Below are positions 15,301-24,113 of a stretch of DNA of 64,000 bases, one piece after another. The DNA lies in NCBI GenBank assembly GCA_965652145.1, contig CBFGTV010000007.1:12359-76358 (forward strand). The letters run 5' to 3'. Origin of the DNA: CBFGTV01 sp965652145. Its GTDB lineage: Bacteria; Bacillota; Clostridia; Peptostreptococcales; Natronincolaceae. Position 1 is the first letter of the stretch, and each line of letters opens with the position of its first letter. Under the pieces are notes generated by a model. It did no database searches and was not told where the DNA came from. It worked only from the letters and a program-made list of their open reading frames with translations. The position numbers were made by a program, and so were the translations under genes.

Positions 15301-16926
15301 ATGGCTAAAGAAATTAAATTTGGTGAAAACTCCCGTCGTGCTTTAGAGGCAGGGGTAAATAAGCTGGCTGATACAGTAAAGGTAACATTAGGACCAAAGG
15401 GACGAAATGTTGTTATTGATAAAAAATTCGGTTCTCCATTAATTACCAACGACGGTGTGACCATTGCCAGAGAAATTGAATTGGAAGATGCCTATGAAAA
15501 CATGGGTGCGCAGCTGGTTAAAGAGGTTGCCACCAAAACAAATGATGTTGCAGGTGACGGTACAACAACAGCAACCCTTTTAGCCCAAGCAATTATCAGA
15601 GAAGGCTTAAAAAATGTTGCAGCGGGTGCTAATCCAATGATCCTGAAAAAAGGAATTCAAAAGGCTGTAGATGCGGCTGTTGCCGAATTAAAGAAAATCT
15701 CTAAATCTGTAGAGGGCAAAGAAGCCATTTCACAGGTAGGTGCCATTTCTGCAGGCGACGAAGAAATTGGTAAGCTGATTGCCGACGCCATGGAAAAGGT
15801 AGGAAATGACGGTGTTATTACGATTGAAGAATCAAAATCCATGGGAACAAACCTATCTGTTGTAGAAGGTATGCAATTTGACAGAGGATACTTATCTGCC
15901 TATATGGTAACCGATACTGAAAAGATGGAAGCAGTTTTAAATGATCCATATATCTTAATTACTGACAAAAAAATCAGTAACGTACAGGAATTACTACCCA
16001 TCCTGGAAAAAATCGTTCAACAGGGTAAAAAGCTATTAATTATTGCCGAGGATGTTGAAGGTGAAGCCCTTACAACCCTTGTGTTAAATAAATTAAGAGG
16101 AACCTTTGAATGTGTTGCCGTTAAGGCCCCAGGCTTTGGCGACAGAAGAAAAGCCATGCTGGAGGATATTGCAGTCTTAACTGGTGGTACTGTAATTTCT
16201 GATGAGCTAGGATATGAATTAAAAACTGCTACCCTTGATATGCTTGGAACAGCAAGAACCGTTAAGGTTGACAAGGAAAACACTACTATTGTTGAGGGCG
16301 CAGGAAACGAAAAGGCCATCAAGGATCGTGTAAATCAAATTAAAGTTCAAATTGAAGAAACAACTTCTGAATTTGATAAAGAAAAGCTGCAAGAAAGATT
16401 GGCTAAGCTTTCCGGCGGAGTTGCAGTAATTGAAGTGGGAGCTGCCACTGAAACTGAGCTGAAGGAAAGAAAGCTAAGAATTGAAGATGCACTGAATGCC
16501 TGCAGAGCTGCGGTTGAAGAGGGTATCGTATCAGGTGGAGGAACAGCATTAATCAATGTGATTCCTGCCGTTGAAGCTCTTTTAGCCAATGCTGAAGGTG
16601 ATGAAAAAACTGGTATCAAGATCATTAGAAGAGCCCTGGAAGAGCCAGTAAGACAAATTGCAGCCAATGCAGGCCTAGAAGGCTCAGTTATTGTTGAGAA
16701 GGTTGTAAATTCAGAGGCAGGTATTGGTTTTGATGCCTTAAATGAAAAATATGTTAATATGATTGAAGCTGGAATCCTTGACCCAACTAAGGTGACAAGA
16801 TCAGCCCTTCAAAATGCCGCATCAATTTCTTCTATGCTATTAACTACAGAAAGTGCAGTGGTTGATATTAAGGAAGATGAACCACCAATGCCAGGTGGAA
16901 TGGGCGGCGGAATGCCAATGATGTAA
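15301..16926 (+). CDS. groEL: Chaperonin GroEL
   Basis: The 541-residue chaperonin shows the ATP-binding signatures VTLGPKGRNVV, NDGVTIAREIE and VAGDGTTTATLLAQ, the signature AAVEEGIVSGGGTAL, and the glycine-methionine tail GGMGGGMPMM. It forms the double heptameric ring that folds proteins with GroES. Length is standard. AGGAGG precedes the ATG, and a strong terminator follows. Confidence 0.99.
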   Translation: MAKEIKFGENSRRALEAGVNKLADTVKVTLGPKGRNVVIDKKFGSPLITNDGVTIAREIELEDAYENMGAQLVKEVATKTNDVAGDGTTTATLLAQAIIREGLKNVAAGANPMILKKGIQKAVDAAVAELKKISKSVEGKEAISQVGAISAGDEEIGKLIADAMEKVGNDGVITIEESKSMGTNLSVVEGMQFDRGYLSAYMVTDTEKMEAVLNDPYILITDKKISNVQELLPILEKIVQQGKKLLIIAEDVEGEALTTLVLNKLRGTFECVAVKAPGFGDRRKAMLEDIAVLTGGTVISDELGYELKTATLDMLGTARTVKVDKENTTIVEGAGNEKAIKDRVNQIKVQIEETTSEFDKEKLQERLAKLSGGVAVIEVGAATETELKERKLRIEDALNACRAAVEEGIVSGGGTALINVIPAVEALLANAEGDEKTGIKIIRRALEEPVRQIAANAGLEGSVIVEKVVNSEAGIGFDALNEKYVNMIEAGILDPTKVTRSALQNAASISSMLLTTESAVVDIKEDEPPMPGGMGGGMPMM

Positions 16927-16932
16927 TACAAT

Positions 16933-16964
16933 AAAGGGAGTGGATGAAAATCCACTCCTTTTTT
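16933..16964 (+). terminator. Terminator of groESL
   Basis: GGAGTGGA / TCCACTCC stem extended by A-T pairs, six-base loop and a run of six T. Confidence 0.9.
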
Positions 16965-17013
16965 CATTAAGCTAAAGGAATTCAGATATCATGATTATCG
17001 GGGGGATAAATTG

Positions 17014-17226
17014 ATGAACATAAAATGGGTCAGAATTGGCACCTATATACTCTTTGGGCTTTTCCTTTACTCCAGACATAGGAGCTTTAACGAGGTTTTA
17101 AAGGAAAGCAATAAGGATCAGAGGCAAGAGCATATTATTCGGTATATACATAAATTTGAACTGAGAGCTATTGTTATGTGGTTTTTTATTATGTTAAATC
17201 TGATACTAATTATGGAGAATCTGTGA
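17014..17226 (+). CDS. Small membrane protein of unknown function
   Basis: The 70-residue protein has two hydrophobic segments (about 5-20 and 50-68) flanking a charged middle (SRHRSF...ESNKDQRQEH). GGGGGATAAATTG positions the ATG at 17014 rather than the upstream TTG. No family recognised. It follows groEL but lies behind the terminator. Confidence 0.55.
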   Translation: MNIKWVRIGTYILFGLFLYSRHRSFNEVLKESNKDQRQEHIIRYIHKFELRAIVMWFFIMLNLILIMENL

Positions 17227-17452
17227 AATGATAAATTGATATTATACTTTATTTAGGTTGCATGATTACAGTTTTTTATTATATCGGAATTTATTTAGCA
17301 GCCTTTTATTATAATAGGGAATGTATACAAGATTTTATGTAAAGGTTTAATACGCAACAGTTTGGTTTCATGCCTTTTCGTATAGATTTACACTTGAAAA
17401 TAAAAGGGCTGTATAGAAGTAAGCAGAAACTTATAAATATTAAGAATAGGTC

Positions 17453-17480
17453 TTGAATATTTATGTAAACATGATATAAT
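17453..17480 (+). promoter_or_regulatory. Strong promoter of the small-RNA transcript
   Basis: TTGAAT (17453-17458), 16-base spacer, perfect TATAAT (17475-17480) with an extended TG. Expected start near 17487. No ORF of convincing size follows before the terminator at 17728. Confidence 0.7.
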
Positions 17481-17486
17481 ATAAAT

Positions 17487-17775
17487 AAGAAGAGAAACTT
17501 CTTCTTCTAAATCCTTCTCTTATGAAGCTGGTAACGTATAATTTACACGTAGCAAAATTTATAAGAAGTAAGAACAGAAGTAAGAAGTATCGTTTAATAA
17601 TGTGATTTGAGTAAAATGTATAGGCTTTTCAGCATTTTGTTTCGGATTTAAATGAAAGAAGGAATTTAATGAGCTTTAGCTGTACCAAAACCTCCAAGAA
17701 TCAGTGGAATAAAGAAGGATTTAGGAAATGACCGAGTATCAGGAATTATATTGAATACTCGGTCATTTTATTTTT
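17487..17775 (+). ncRNA. Candidate structured small RNA (6S-like closing stem)
   Basis: A good promoter and a perfect intrinsic terminator bracket about 290 bases with no credible gene. Bases 17505-17518 pair with 17713-17726 (TTCTAAATCCTTCT against AGAAGGATTTAGGA, one G-U), and the stem continues with TTAT/ATAA after a bulge. The two ends of a 220-base RNA are thereby closed. A 12-base tandem repeat (AGAAGTAAGAAC, AGAAGTAAGAAG) lies inside. The 12-bp stem at 17728-17766 followed by T's ends it. A closed rod of this size recalls 6S RNA, but I cannot confirm its central bubble; it could be another small RNA. Confidence 0.55.
17728..17775 (+). terminator. Terminator of the small RNA
   Basis: Perfect 12-bp stem ATGACCGAGTAT / ATACTCGGTCAT, 15-base loop, then TTTATTTTTTAT. 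It also faces the leftward gene ending at 17780. Confidence 0.88.
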
Positions 17776-17779
17776 TATC

Positions 17780-18058
17780 CTATTGCAGCTGTTGCTGTTC
17801 TTGAGAGAACTTTGTCTTTGCACTTTGCACATCCTGGGGCTGTGCTTTTTTAATTTGGTACCAGCCTCTTTGGCGCATTGCATTAAATATTTGCGATTGA
17901 ATATTTTGTGTATCGGTTAGGCAATTGGTCAAGTGATTTCTCAGGTTATCACAGGAAGATTCAGTGATTCCGACATTATAAGCAGAGCAAACCTGTTTTT
18001 CAGATGCCAAAAGGTCGTGCATTAATTCCTTTTCCGATAAGCTTCTCTGATGATTCAT
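17780..18058 (-). CDS. CotF-like spore coat family protein
   Basis: The 92-residue protein resembles the coat-F ferritin-like domain: LSEKELMHDLLASEKQV near the start, then SCDNLRNHLTNCLTDTQNIQSQIF and the C-terminal RGWYQ. CotF-type proteins are spore coat or core-associated components. It lies downstream of a second coat-like gene in the same direction, with a 41-base gap, so they probably form one unit. Start after GGAGGAG. Family assignment by pattern only. Confidence 0.7.
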   Translation of the reverse strand: MNHQRSLSEKELMHDLLASEKQVCSAYNVGITESSCDNLRNHLTNCLTDTQNIQSQIFNAMRQRGWYQIKKAQPQDVQSAKTKFSQEQQQLQ

Positions 18059-18099
18059 TTAGCAGCTCCTCCTCTAAATTAATAATTGCATACGCAAGA

Positions 18100-18324
18100 C
18101 TATTGATGTGAATTTAAATAATTAAACAGCTCGTTATAGTGCTGTTTATGCTTTTGAGCAGCCTGCTGACACAGGCTTTTTAATTCAGTATCGGTACAAT
18201 ATTCTGCATAGGTTGAAAATTTCCGATTCATTAAGCTTTCATAGCTTAATTGATCCTCTAAAATTTTAAGATTGTTGGCATCCAGCTGTTTACCACCTGC
18301 ATTTTGGTTTTGCTGATCAGTCAT
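18100..18324 (-). CDS. Small CotF-like / spore-associated protein
   Basis: The 74-residue protein is helical and glutamine-rich (LKILEDQLSYESLMNRKFSTY, split in two helices; then ELKSLCQQAAQKHKQHYNEL). The layout is that of the short coat-F relatives often encoded beside CotF. The frame extends upstream to 18369, but AGGAGG correctly precedes the ATG at 18322-18324. Probably co-transcribed with the next coat-like gene. Confidence 0.6.
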   Translation of the reverse strand: MTDQQNQNAGGKQLDANNLKILEDQLSYESLMNRKFSTYAEYCTDTELKSLCQQAAQKHKQHYNELFNYLNSHQ

Positions 18325-18420
18325 AATTAAATACCTCCTGAAAACGTTTTTGTTTATTCTAAATTTCAATTATATTATTTCAGAATAACAGGCTTTCTAT
18401 AGCATGAAATTAAAGGTAGG

Positions 18421-18609
18421 CTATTGGTTGTTATCTTCATGATGGCGCTGAATTATATTTACTTGATTTTGATTTTCTTGGCCAGGTTCTCCTTTTATAG
18501 TACTAAAAAAATTATCATTAATATTATATAGAGGGAATTCATGTCTTAATTGTGGATTTTTTTGATTTTCAAACCACCTGTCGGTAAAATTTTTAATTTT
18601 TTCAAACAT
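18421..18609 (-). CDS. Small hypothetical protein
   Basis: A 62-residue hydrophilic protein starting MFEKIKNFTDRWF with a polar Asn/Gln-rich tail. No family recognised. Two in-frame ATGs exist; GGGAG is seven bases from the second (18607-18609), which I prefer over 18615. It precedes the two coat-like genes on the same strand with about 96 bases between, so a sporulation link is possible but unproven. Confidence 0.45.
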   Translation of the reverse strand: MFEKIKNFTDRWFENQKNPQLRHEFPLYNINDNFFSTIKGEPGQENQNQVNIIQRHHEDNNQ

Positions 18610-18726
18610 TGCCATTCTCCCTTCTTGATTTAGATTTTAGGGCTTCAATTTAGTGTTCCCTTATCTGACAAGAAAAATCTAAAAAGGATCTCCTGTTTTA
18701 GGTAGCTTAGGATGTATTCTAAAAAA

Positions 18727-18756
18727 TTGGAAAAAATTTTTTATTTAATATATAAT
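18727..18756 (+). promoter_or_regulatory. Promoter of the aldo/keto reductase gene
   Basis: TTGGAA (18727-18732) and TATAAT (18751-18756) with an 18-base spacer; start expected about 30 bases before the ATG. Confidence 0.6.
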
Positions 18757-18791
18757 AAAAATATCACTGAAAGAAAAAGGGGAGGCATAGA

Positions 18792-19895
18792 ATGGAATAT
18801 CGCGAATATGGAAAAACAGGAAAAAAAGTATCGGTAATTGGCTTTGGCGGTATGCGGTTTGGCCCCGATGAAGACTATTCTGCCGAGGTAGTTAGAAGGG
18901 CCAATGCTTTAGGTATCAACTATTTTGATACAGCGCCCTTTTATTGTGACGATAAAAGTGAATACATATTTGGTAAAGCCTTTAAAAACATGCCAGCTGA
19001 CTACTATGTTTCAACCAAAAGCAGCATCAATAGTGAGCCAACTGCCGATAAGGTCAGGTGGCGAATTGAAAATTCCCTAAATAGAATGGGAATTGAAAAA
19101 ATTAATTTCTTTCATATGTGGTGTATTAAGGATTTAAATCAATATGAAAGGGTCATGGCACCAGGCGGTCCCTATGAAGGCGCTTTGAAGGCCAAGGAAG
19201 AGGGGCTAATAGATCATTTGGTCTTTTCTACCCATTGTAAAGGCGCTGACATCAGAAAAATTATTGAAGATGGGGTCTTCGAAGGTGTATTGCTGGGCTA
19301 CAATGCCATCAATCATCCCTATCGACAGGAGGGGGTCGAAGCAGCCCTGGAGCATCAGCTGGGAGTAGCCACCATGAATCCCCTGGGAGGGGGCCTAATA
19401 CCACAGCATCAGGAGTATTTTAGCTTTTTAAGGCAATTTGATGATGAAACCGTGAGTCAGGCAGCCCTGCGCTTTAATGCTGCCCAAAAGGGTATTACTG
19501 TTATTCTGGCGGGTATGGGCACTATGGAGGAACTGGAGGAAAATATAAGAACTCTGGATCATCCCTTGACCTTCTCAAAGGAAAAGAAGGAAGAAATTCG
19601 CGAGAAGATTGGCAAGGGTATCAATAACCTTTGTACCACCTGTGGCTATTGCTTGAAATGCCCCAAGAAGATTAAAATAGACAGCTATCTTGAGGCCTAT
19701 AATTTAATGATGCTGGATTCAGAAGAACGAATGAAGCATCATTTGAAGTGGCAGAGGGAACGGGGCAGAGTAAAGGAAACCGATGCCAGTCCAGCTGAAT
19801 GCATCGCCTGTGGTGCCTGCGAAAAATTATGTACACAAAAGCTTCCTATTATACAGCGGCTTAAGGAAATGAGCCAAATCATGGCTTTGGGTTAA
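18792..19895 (+). CDS. Aldo/keto reductase with two C-terminal Fe-S motifs
   Basis: The 367-residue protein has an aldo/keto reductase barrel with the catalytic tetrad visible as D46, Y51 (FDTAPFY), K76 (STKS) and H108 (FFHMW). After residue 280 it has CTTCGYCLKC (C281, 284, 287, 290) and CIACGACEKLC (C337, 340, 343, 347), each fit for a [4Fe-4S] cluster. This fused form is common in anaerobes and probably couples NAD(P)H to Fe-S carriers; the substrate is unknown. AGGGGAGG precedes the ATG. The thioesterase gene follows after 47 bases and may be co-transcribed. Confidence 0.88.
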   Translation: MEYREYGKTGKKVSVIGFGGMRFGPDEDYSAEVVRRANALGINYFDTAPFYCDDKSEYIFGKAFKNMPADYYVSTKSSINSEPTADKVRWRIENSLNRMGIEKINFFHMWCIKDLNQYERVMAPGGPYEGALKAKEEGLIDHLVFSTHCKGADIRKIIEDGVFEGVLLGYNAINHPYRQEGVEAALEHQLGVATMNPLGGGLIPQHQEYFSFLRQFDDETVSQAALRFNAAQKGITVILAGMGTMEELEENIRTLDHPLTFSKEKKEEIREKIGKGINNLCTTCGYCLKCPKKIKIDSYLEAYNLMMLDSEERMKHHLKWQRERGRVKETDASPAECIACGACEKLCTQKLPIIQRLKEMSQIMALG

Positions 19896-19942
19896 AATGA
19901 CAGGGATTTTCTTATTCAATACTAAAGTTGAGGTGATTAATT

Positions 19943-20338
19943 TTGGATTTTAATCTACAAATCGGAATGAAGGCAAGGTTAGAAATAGAGGTTCAGGAAA
20001 AGGATACGGCTGAGTCCTTTGGCAGCGGAGGCGTGAAGGTCTTTGCAACCCCCATGATGATTGGAATCATGGAAGGGGCAGCTTTAAAGGCTGTAGACCC
20101 CCATCTGCCCCATGGCTTTGCCACCGTTGGCAGTCATCTGGATGTGAAGCATTTGGCGGCAACCCCTGTGGGTATGAAGGTTTATGCCACTGCAGAGCTG
20201 ACAGCCATAGAGGGGAAAAAGCTGACCTTTATCATTGAGGCCTTTGACGAAAAGGAAAAAATCGGAGAAGGAACCCATCAGCGATATATTATTCAACTGG
20301 ATAAATTCATTAAAAGAACTGAAGAAAAAAACAAATGA
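19943..20338 (+). CDS. Hotdog-fold thioesterase (FlK-like)
   Basis: The 131-residue single-domain protein has the hotdog helix ATPMMIGIMEGAA and the motif ATVGSHLDVKHLAATPVG, characteristic of the fluoroacetyl-CoA thioesterase-like group. Such enzymes hydrolyse acyl-CoA thioesters in the cytoplasm; the acyl group cannot be read. It begins with TTG, supported by AGGTGAT six bases upstream. Follows the aldo/keto reductase closely. Confidence 0.82.
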   Translation: MDFNLQIGMKARLEIEVQEKDTAESFGSGGVKVFATPMMIGIMEGAALKAVDPHLPHGFATVGSHLDVKHLAATPVGMKVYATAELTAIEGKKLTFIIEAFDEKEKIGEGTHQRYIIQLDKFIKRTEEKNK

Positions 20339-20362
20339 TCTTAATGTAACGGAAAAATAGAT

Positions 20363-20408
20363 AGGGGTCTTGGTGGATGAATTTTATTTCACCAGGCTTC
20401 TATTTTTT
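20363..20408 (+). terminator. Terminator after the thioesterase gene
   Basis: CTTGGTG / CACCAGG core with a 14-base loop, partial extension of the stem, and a seven-T tail. Confidence 0.55.
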
Positions 20409-20561
20409 TAAGCTCATTACTGAGTTAAAAGCATATCTAAAGGTGCAGCTTTACCATGTCTTTGACACAAAGACATCACTTTAATTCAGTTGGGTAGAGA
20501 ATTCGGAATTTTCCATGTATTTGGAACAATGAAAAGTACTGAAAAAGTTGTCTGTTTTTGC

Positions 20562-20590
20562 TTGACAAGGTCGGGGGCTTCTGATAATTT
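20562..20590 (+). promoter_or_regulatory. Promoter of guaB-guaA
   Basis: Consensus TTGACA at 20562-20567, 17-base spacer, TAATTT at 20585-20590 with a TG extension. The guanine aptamer begins about 17 bases after the expected start. Confidence 0.8.
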
Positions 20591-20612
20591 AGTTATAACA
20601 ATTTAATCGAAC

Positions 20613-20683
20613 CACTCATATAATGCCGATAATATGGATCGGAAGTATCTACCAAATGACCGTAAATCATTTGACTATGGGTG
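20613..20683 (+). promoter_or_regulatory. Guanine riboswitch aptamer (purine class) of guaB
   Basis: All purine-riboswitch landmarks are present in order: P1 CACTC with GGGTG, TATAATG, the L2 loop ATATGG, J2/3 AGTATCTACC, L3 CCGTAAAT, and GACTATG. The cytosine in GACTA (C74 of the xpt numbering) specifies guanine/hypoxanthine; adenine riboswitches have U there. It should turn guaB off when guanine is plentiful. Confidence 0.95.
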
Positions 20684-20752
20684 AAATATATTATACGATC
20701 TGTCTTTTAAGGGCTTTATTCAGCGACGCCTGTTTAGGCCTGTTTTTTGCTT

Positions 20753-20812
20753 AAAGGCTGTATGATATTTTCACTCATTTACAGTGGATTTATCATACAG
20801 CCTTTCTGTTTA
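20753..20812 (+). terminator. Riboswitch-controlled terminator before guaB
   Basis: A 15-bp stem (20753-20767 with 20791-20805) followed by a T-rich tail. Its left arm and loop (GTATGATATTTTCACTC, 20759-20775) can instead pair with the 3' side of aptamer P1 and the bases after it (20679-20696), forming the antiterminator. A weaker GCCT-GTTT-AGGC hairpin with TTTTTT lies at 20729-20749. Confidence 0.8.
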
Positions 20813-20924
20813 TTTATTTAACTTCAGCATTTTAATTTTTACCTGGGGTTTTCAAGAGGCATGTATGATAAAAAGCTGTTGAAAAATAATAAAAAGAAGC
20901 AGAAAATGATAAGGAGGAATACCG

Positions 20925-22385
20925 ATGATGGAGGGCAAGCTAGTAAAGGAAGGATTAACCTTTGATGATGTACTGTTAATACCGGCCAAGTCTGAGGTTT
21001 TACCAAATCAGGTAGAAACCAGCACCAATTTGACAAAAACAATTAAACTCAATATTCCCTTGATAAGCTCTGGTATGGATACGGTGACTGAGGGGAAGAT
21101 GGCCATTGCCATTGCCCGGGAGGGTGGAATCGGTATTATCCACAAAAACATGACCATAGAGGAACAGGCCTTGGAGGTAGATAAGGTTAAAAGAAGCGAG
21201 CATGGCGTTATTGTGGACCCTTTTTTCCTAAGTCCTGAGCATATTATTTCCGATGCCCTGGAATTAATGGAAAGGTACCACATTTCTGGTGTACCCATTA
21301 CAACAAAGGGCAAATTAGTAGGAATTATAACCAATCGAGATATTCGTTTTGAGTCCAACTATCATCGACCCATTGGAGAGGTCATGACCAAGGATAATTT
21401 AGTTACAGCCCCAGAGGGAATCACCATGGAAAGGGCCCAGGAAATTTTAATGACCCATAAAATTGAGAAGCTGCCCATTGTCGACCAGGAGGGAATGCTA
21501 AAGGGTCTAATCACCATCAAAGACATTGAAAAAGCCATCAAATATCCCAATTCCGCCAAGGATCATCAAGGAAGACTACTGGTGGGGGCTGCGGTGGGTG
21601 TCACCAAGGATCTGAAGGAAAGGGTGGCAGCCCTGAGTCATGCCAAGGTAGATGTCATTGTGGTCGATACAGCCCATGGTCATTCTAAAGGGGTGATTGA
21701 GGCTGTTAGAAGCATTAAGGAAAAATATCCAGATCTTCAGGTGATTGCTGGAAATGTGGCGACCGCCGAGGCGACTGTAGATTTAATTCAAGCTGGTGCT
21801 GATGCCATTAAGGTGGGAATTGGCCCGGGCTCCATCTGTACCACCAGGGTGGTGGCCGGTATTGGTGTACCCCAGGTTACAGCTATTTATGATTGTGCCA
21901 TGGCTGCCAAGTCCTACGAGGTACCCATTATAGCCGATGGTGGAATCAAGTATTCAGGAGACATTCCAAAGGCCATTGCCGCTGGAGCCAGTGTTGTTAT
22001 GATAGGTTCCCTCTTTGCTGGAACAGAAGAGAGCCCAGGGGAAACCATCATCTATAAAGGAAGAAGCTTCAAATCCTATCGGGGAATGGGCTCCATTGCA
22101 GCCATGCAAAAAGGAAGCAAAGACCGCTATTTTCAGGAAGAAAATCAAAAGCTGGTACCCGAAGGCGTCGAAGGAAAGGTTCCTTACAAGGGTCCTATTA
22201 AAGATACCATCTATCAATTAATGGGAGGCTTGAGGGCCGGAATGGGCTATTGTGGTTCCAAAACCATCAAAGATCTACAGGAAAACGGCAAATTTATTAA
22301 AATTACAGGAGCAGGCCTTAAGGAAAGCCATCCTCATGATATCAGCATAACAAAGGAAGCACCCAATTACAGCGTAAATGAATAA
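20925..22385 (+). CDS. guaB: Inosine-5'-monophosphate dehydrogenase
   Basis: The 486-residue enzyme oxidises IMP to XMP with NAD, the first committed step to GMP. The barrel is split by a pair of CBS domains (about 95-205: MERYHISGVPI, ITNRDIRF, ILMTHKIEKLPIV). The catalytic cysteine is in GPGSICTTR, followed by ADGGIKYSGD and the flap region with YRGMGS. AGGAGG precedes the ATG. The upstream guanine riboswitch provides end-product control, and guaA follows after 14 bases. Confidence 0.98.
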   Translation: MMEGKLVKEGLTFDDVLLIPAKSEVLPNQVETSTNLTKTIKLNIPLISSGMDTVTEGKMAIAIAREGGIGIIHKNMTIEEQALEVDKVKRSEHGVIVDPFFLSPEHIISDALELMERYHISGVPITTKGKLVGIITNRDIRFESNYHRPIGEVMTKDNLVTAPEGITMERAQEILMTHKIEKLPIVDQEGMLKGLITIKDIEKAIKYPNSAKDHQGRLLVGAAVGVTKDLKERVAALSHAKVDVIVVDTAHGHSKGVIEAVRSIKEKYPDLQVIAGNVATAEATVDLIQAGADAIKVGIGPGSICTTRVVAGIGVPQVTAIYDCAMAAKSYEVPIIADGGIKYSGDIPKAIAAGASVVMIGSLFAGTEESPGETIIYKGRSFKSYRGMGSIAAMQKGSKDRYFQEENQKLVPEGVEGKVPYKGPIKDTIYQLMGGLRAGMGYCGSKTIKDLQENGKFIKITGAGLKESHPHDISITKEAPNYSVNE

Positions 22386-22408
22386 GGAATGCCGAAAGGA
22401 TGGAAAGC

Positions 22409-23941
22409 ATGAATAATGAATTGATATTGATATTAGATTTTGGTGGACAATATAACCAGTTAATCGCCCGTCGAGTTAGGGAATTCAATGTATATTGCGA
22501 GGTTGTTCCCTACAAGATTTCTGCTCAGGAAATCAAGGCAAAATCCCCCAAGGGTATTATCTTTACAGGTGGTCCCGCCAGTGTCTATGGAGAAGGGGCT
22601 CCCAAGTGTGACCCCGACATCCTTCAGTTAGGAATTCCAATTCTGGGAATTTGCTACGGGGGGCAGCTAATGGCAGAATTTCTGGGGGGGAAGGTAAATC
22701 GTGCCAAAAACAGAGAATATGGCAAAACCACCTTAGAAATCAAAACAGCATCACCATTATTTAAGGGAATTGAAGAAAATTCAGTTTGCTGGATGAGCCA
22801 CACGGATTTTATTGAACGGGCCCCCGAAGGATTCAGCGTAACCGCCTCTACCCAGGATTGCCCTGTGGCAGCCATGGAGGATCAGTACAAAGACCTGTAT
22901 GCTGTACAATTCCACCCAGAGGTAGAGCATACCCAAGGGGGTAAAGCGTTAATTCGGAATTTCTTATACGAAATTTGTGGTCTCAGTGGAAGCTGGACGA
23001 TGAAAAACTATATTGCAGAGGAAATTAAAGCAATCCAGGCCAAGGTAGGTGACAGAAAGGTACTTTGTGCCCTATCGGGTGGAGTCGATTCCTCTGTTGC
23101 GGCGGTTTTGGTACATCAAGCCATTGGTGATAATTTAACCTGTGTTTTCGTCGATCATGGGCTACTGAGAAAGGACGAAGGAGATTGGGTAGAGGATATT
23201 TTTAAAAACCAGTTTAAAATCAATTTTATTCGAGTCAATGCCAAAGATCGATTCCTTAGAAAGCTTAAGGGGGTTACTGATCCTGAAAAAAAACGAAAAA
23301 TTATTGGCGAGGAATTTATCAGGCTATTTGAGGAAGAGGCCCGTAAGCTAGGGGAGATGGACTTCCTTGTACAGGGAACCCTGTACCCCGATATCATTGA
23401 GAGCGGAACAGATACCGCCTCGGTCATTAAAAGTCATCATAATGTGGGCGGTTTGCCAGAGGATATGGAATTTGATCTGATTGAACCCTTTAAATATCTG
23501 TTTAAGGATGAGGTCAGAGAAGTGGGTACTGAGCTGGGGCTGCCTGAGGAAATCGTCTGGAGACAGCCCTTCCCGGGGCCAGGTCTGGCGGTTAGAGTAT
23601 TAGGAGAAATTACCGAAGAAAAGCTGGAGATTGTTCGAGAGGCTGATGCCATTGTGCGGGAGGAAATTAAAAAGGCAGGCCTCGATAGAGAAATTTGGCA
23701 ATACTTTGCCGTCTTGCCAGATATTAAAAGTGTTGGTGTCATGGGAGATGAAAGGACCTATGCCCACACAGTGGGAATTCGGGCCATCACCAGCTCCGAT
23801 GCCATGACGGCCGACTGGGCCCGAATCCCCTTTGATGTCCTGGAAAGCATGTCCAGAAGAATTGTCAATGAAGTAGAAGGTGTCAATCGAATTGTGTACG
23901 ACATTACTTCAAAGCCCCCGGCAACGGTGGAATGGGAATAA
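22409..23941 (+). CDS. guaA: GMP synthase (glutamine-hydrolysing)
   Basis: The 510-residue enzyme aminates XMP to GMP with ATP and glutamine. The N-terminal class I amidotransferase has the nucleophile in GICYGGQLM and the HPEVEHT histidine/glutamate. Then come the ATP-pyrophosphatase loop LSGGVDSSVAA and the C-terminal dimerisation domain ending KPPATVEWE. An ATG at 22400 lies three codons upstream, but AAGGA is correctly spaced only for 22409. It is in one operon with guaB under the guanine riboswitch. Confidence 0.97.
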   Translation: MNNELILILDFGGQYNQLIARRVREFNVYCEVVPYKISAQEIKAKSPKGIIFTGGPASVYGEGAPKCDPDILQLGIPILGICYGGQLMAEFLGGKVNRAKNREYGKTTLEIKTASPLFKGIEENSVCWMSHTDFIERAPEGFSVTASTQDCPVAAMEDQYKDLYAVQFHPEVEHTQGGKALIRNFLYEICGLSGSWTMKNYIAEEIKAIQAKVGDRKVLCALSGGVDSSVAAVLVHQAIGDNLTCVFVDHGLLRKDEGDWVEDIFKNQFKINFIRVNAKDRFLRKLKGVTDPEKKRKIIGEEFIRLFEEEARKLGEMDFLVQGTLYPDIIESGTDTASVIKSHHNVGGLPEDMEFDLIEPFKYLFKDEVREVGTELGLPEEIVWRQPFPGPGLAVRVLGEITEEKLEIVREADAIVREEIKKAGLDREIWQYFAVLPDIKSVGVMGDERTYAHTVGIRAITSSDAMTADWARIPFDVLESMSRRIVNEVEGVNRIVYDITSKPPATVEWE

Positions 23942-24050
23942 TAGTCCAGATGTGGCGAAAAACACGAACTATATAAGGTTGATATAGGCTTAATGTATGT
24001 ATAAGTACAAATTAATTAACTTAATTTAACTAAAAATATTCGAAAAAATA

Positions 24051-24079
24051 TTGACCGACCGGATGAAATTTGTTATGAT
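24051..24079 (+). promoter_or_regulatory. Promoter of the purine permease / pur operon
   Basis: TTGACC (24051-24056), 17-base spacer, TATGAT (24074-24079). Start expected near 24086, about 28 bases before the first aptamer. Confidence 0.75.
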
Positions 24080-24113
24080 TATTTCGTAATAAAAAATAAA
24101 ACTGCATAGATAG

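Noticed and set aside
15657..16667. Several leftward open frames inside groEL and similar ones inside gdhA, guaB, guaA and the pur genes
   Set aside because: They are shadows of strongly conserved coding sequence in the other strand, with no start signals of their own.
17670..17732. 20-residue frame with AAGGA upstream inside the candidate small RNA
   Set aside because: Too short, and its sequence is explained by the closing stem of the RNA; the stop falls at the terminator.
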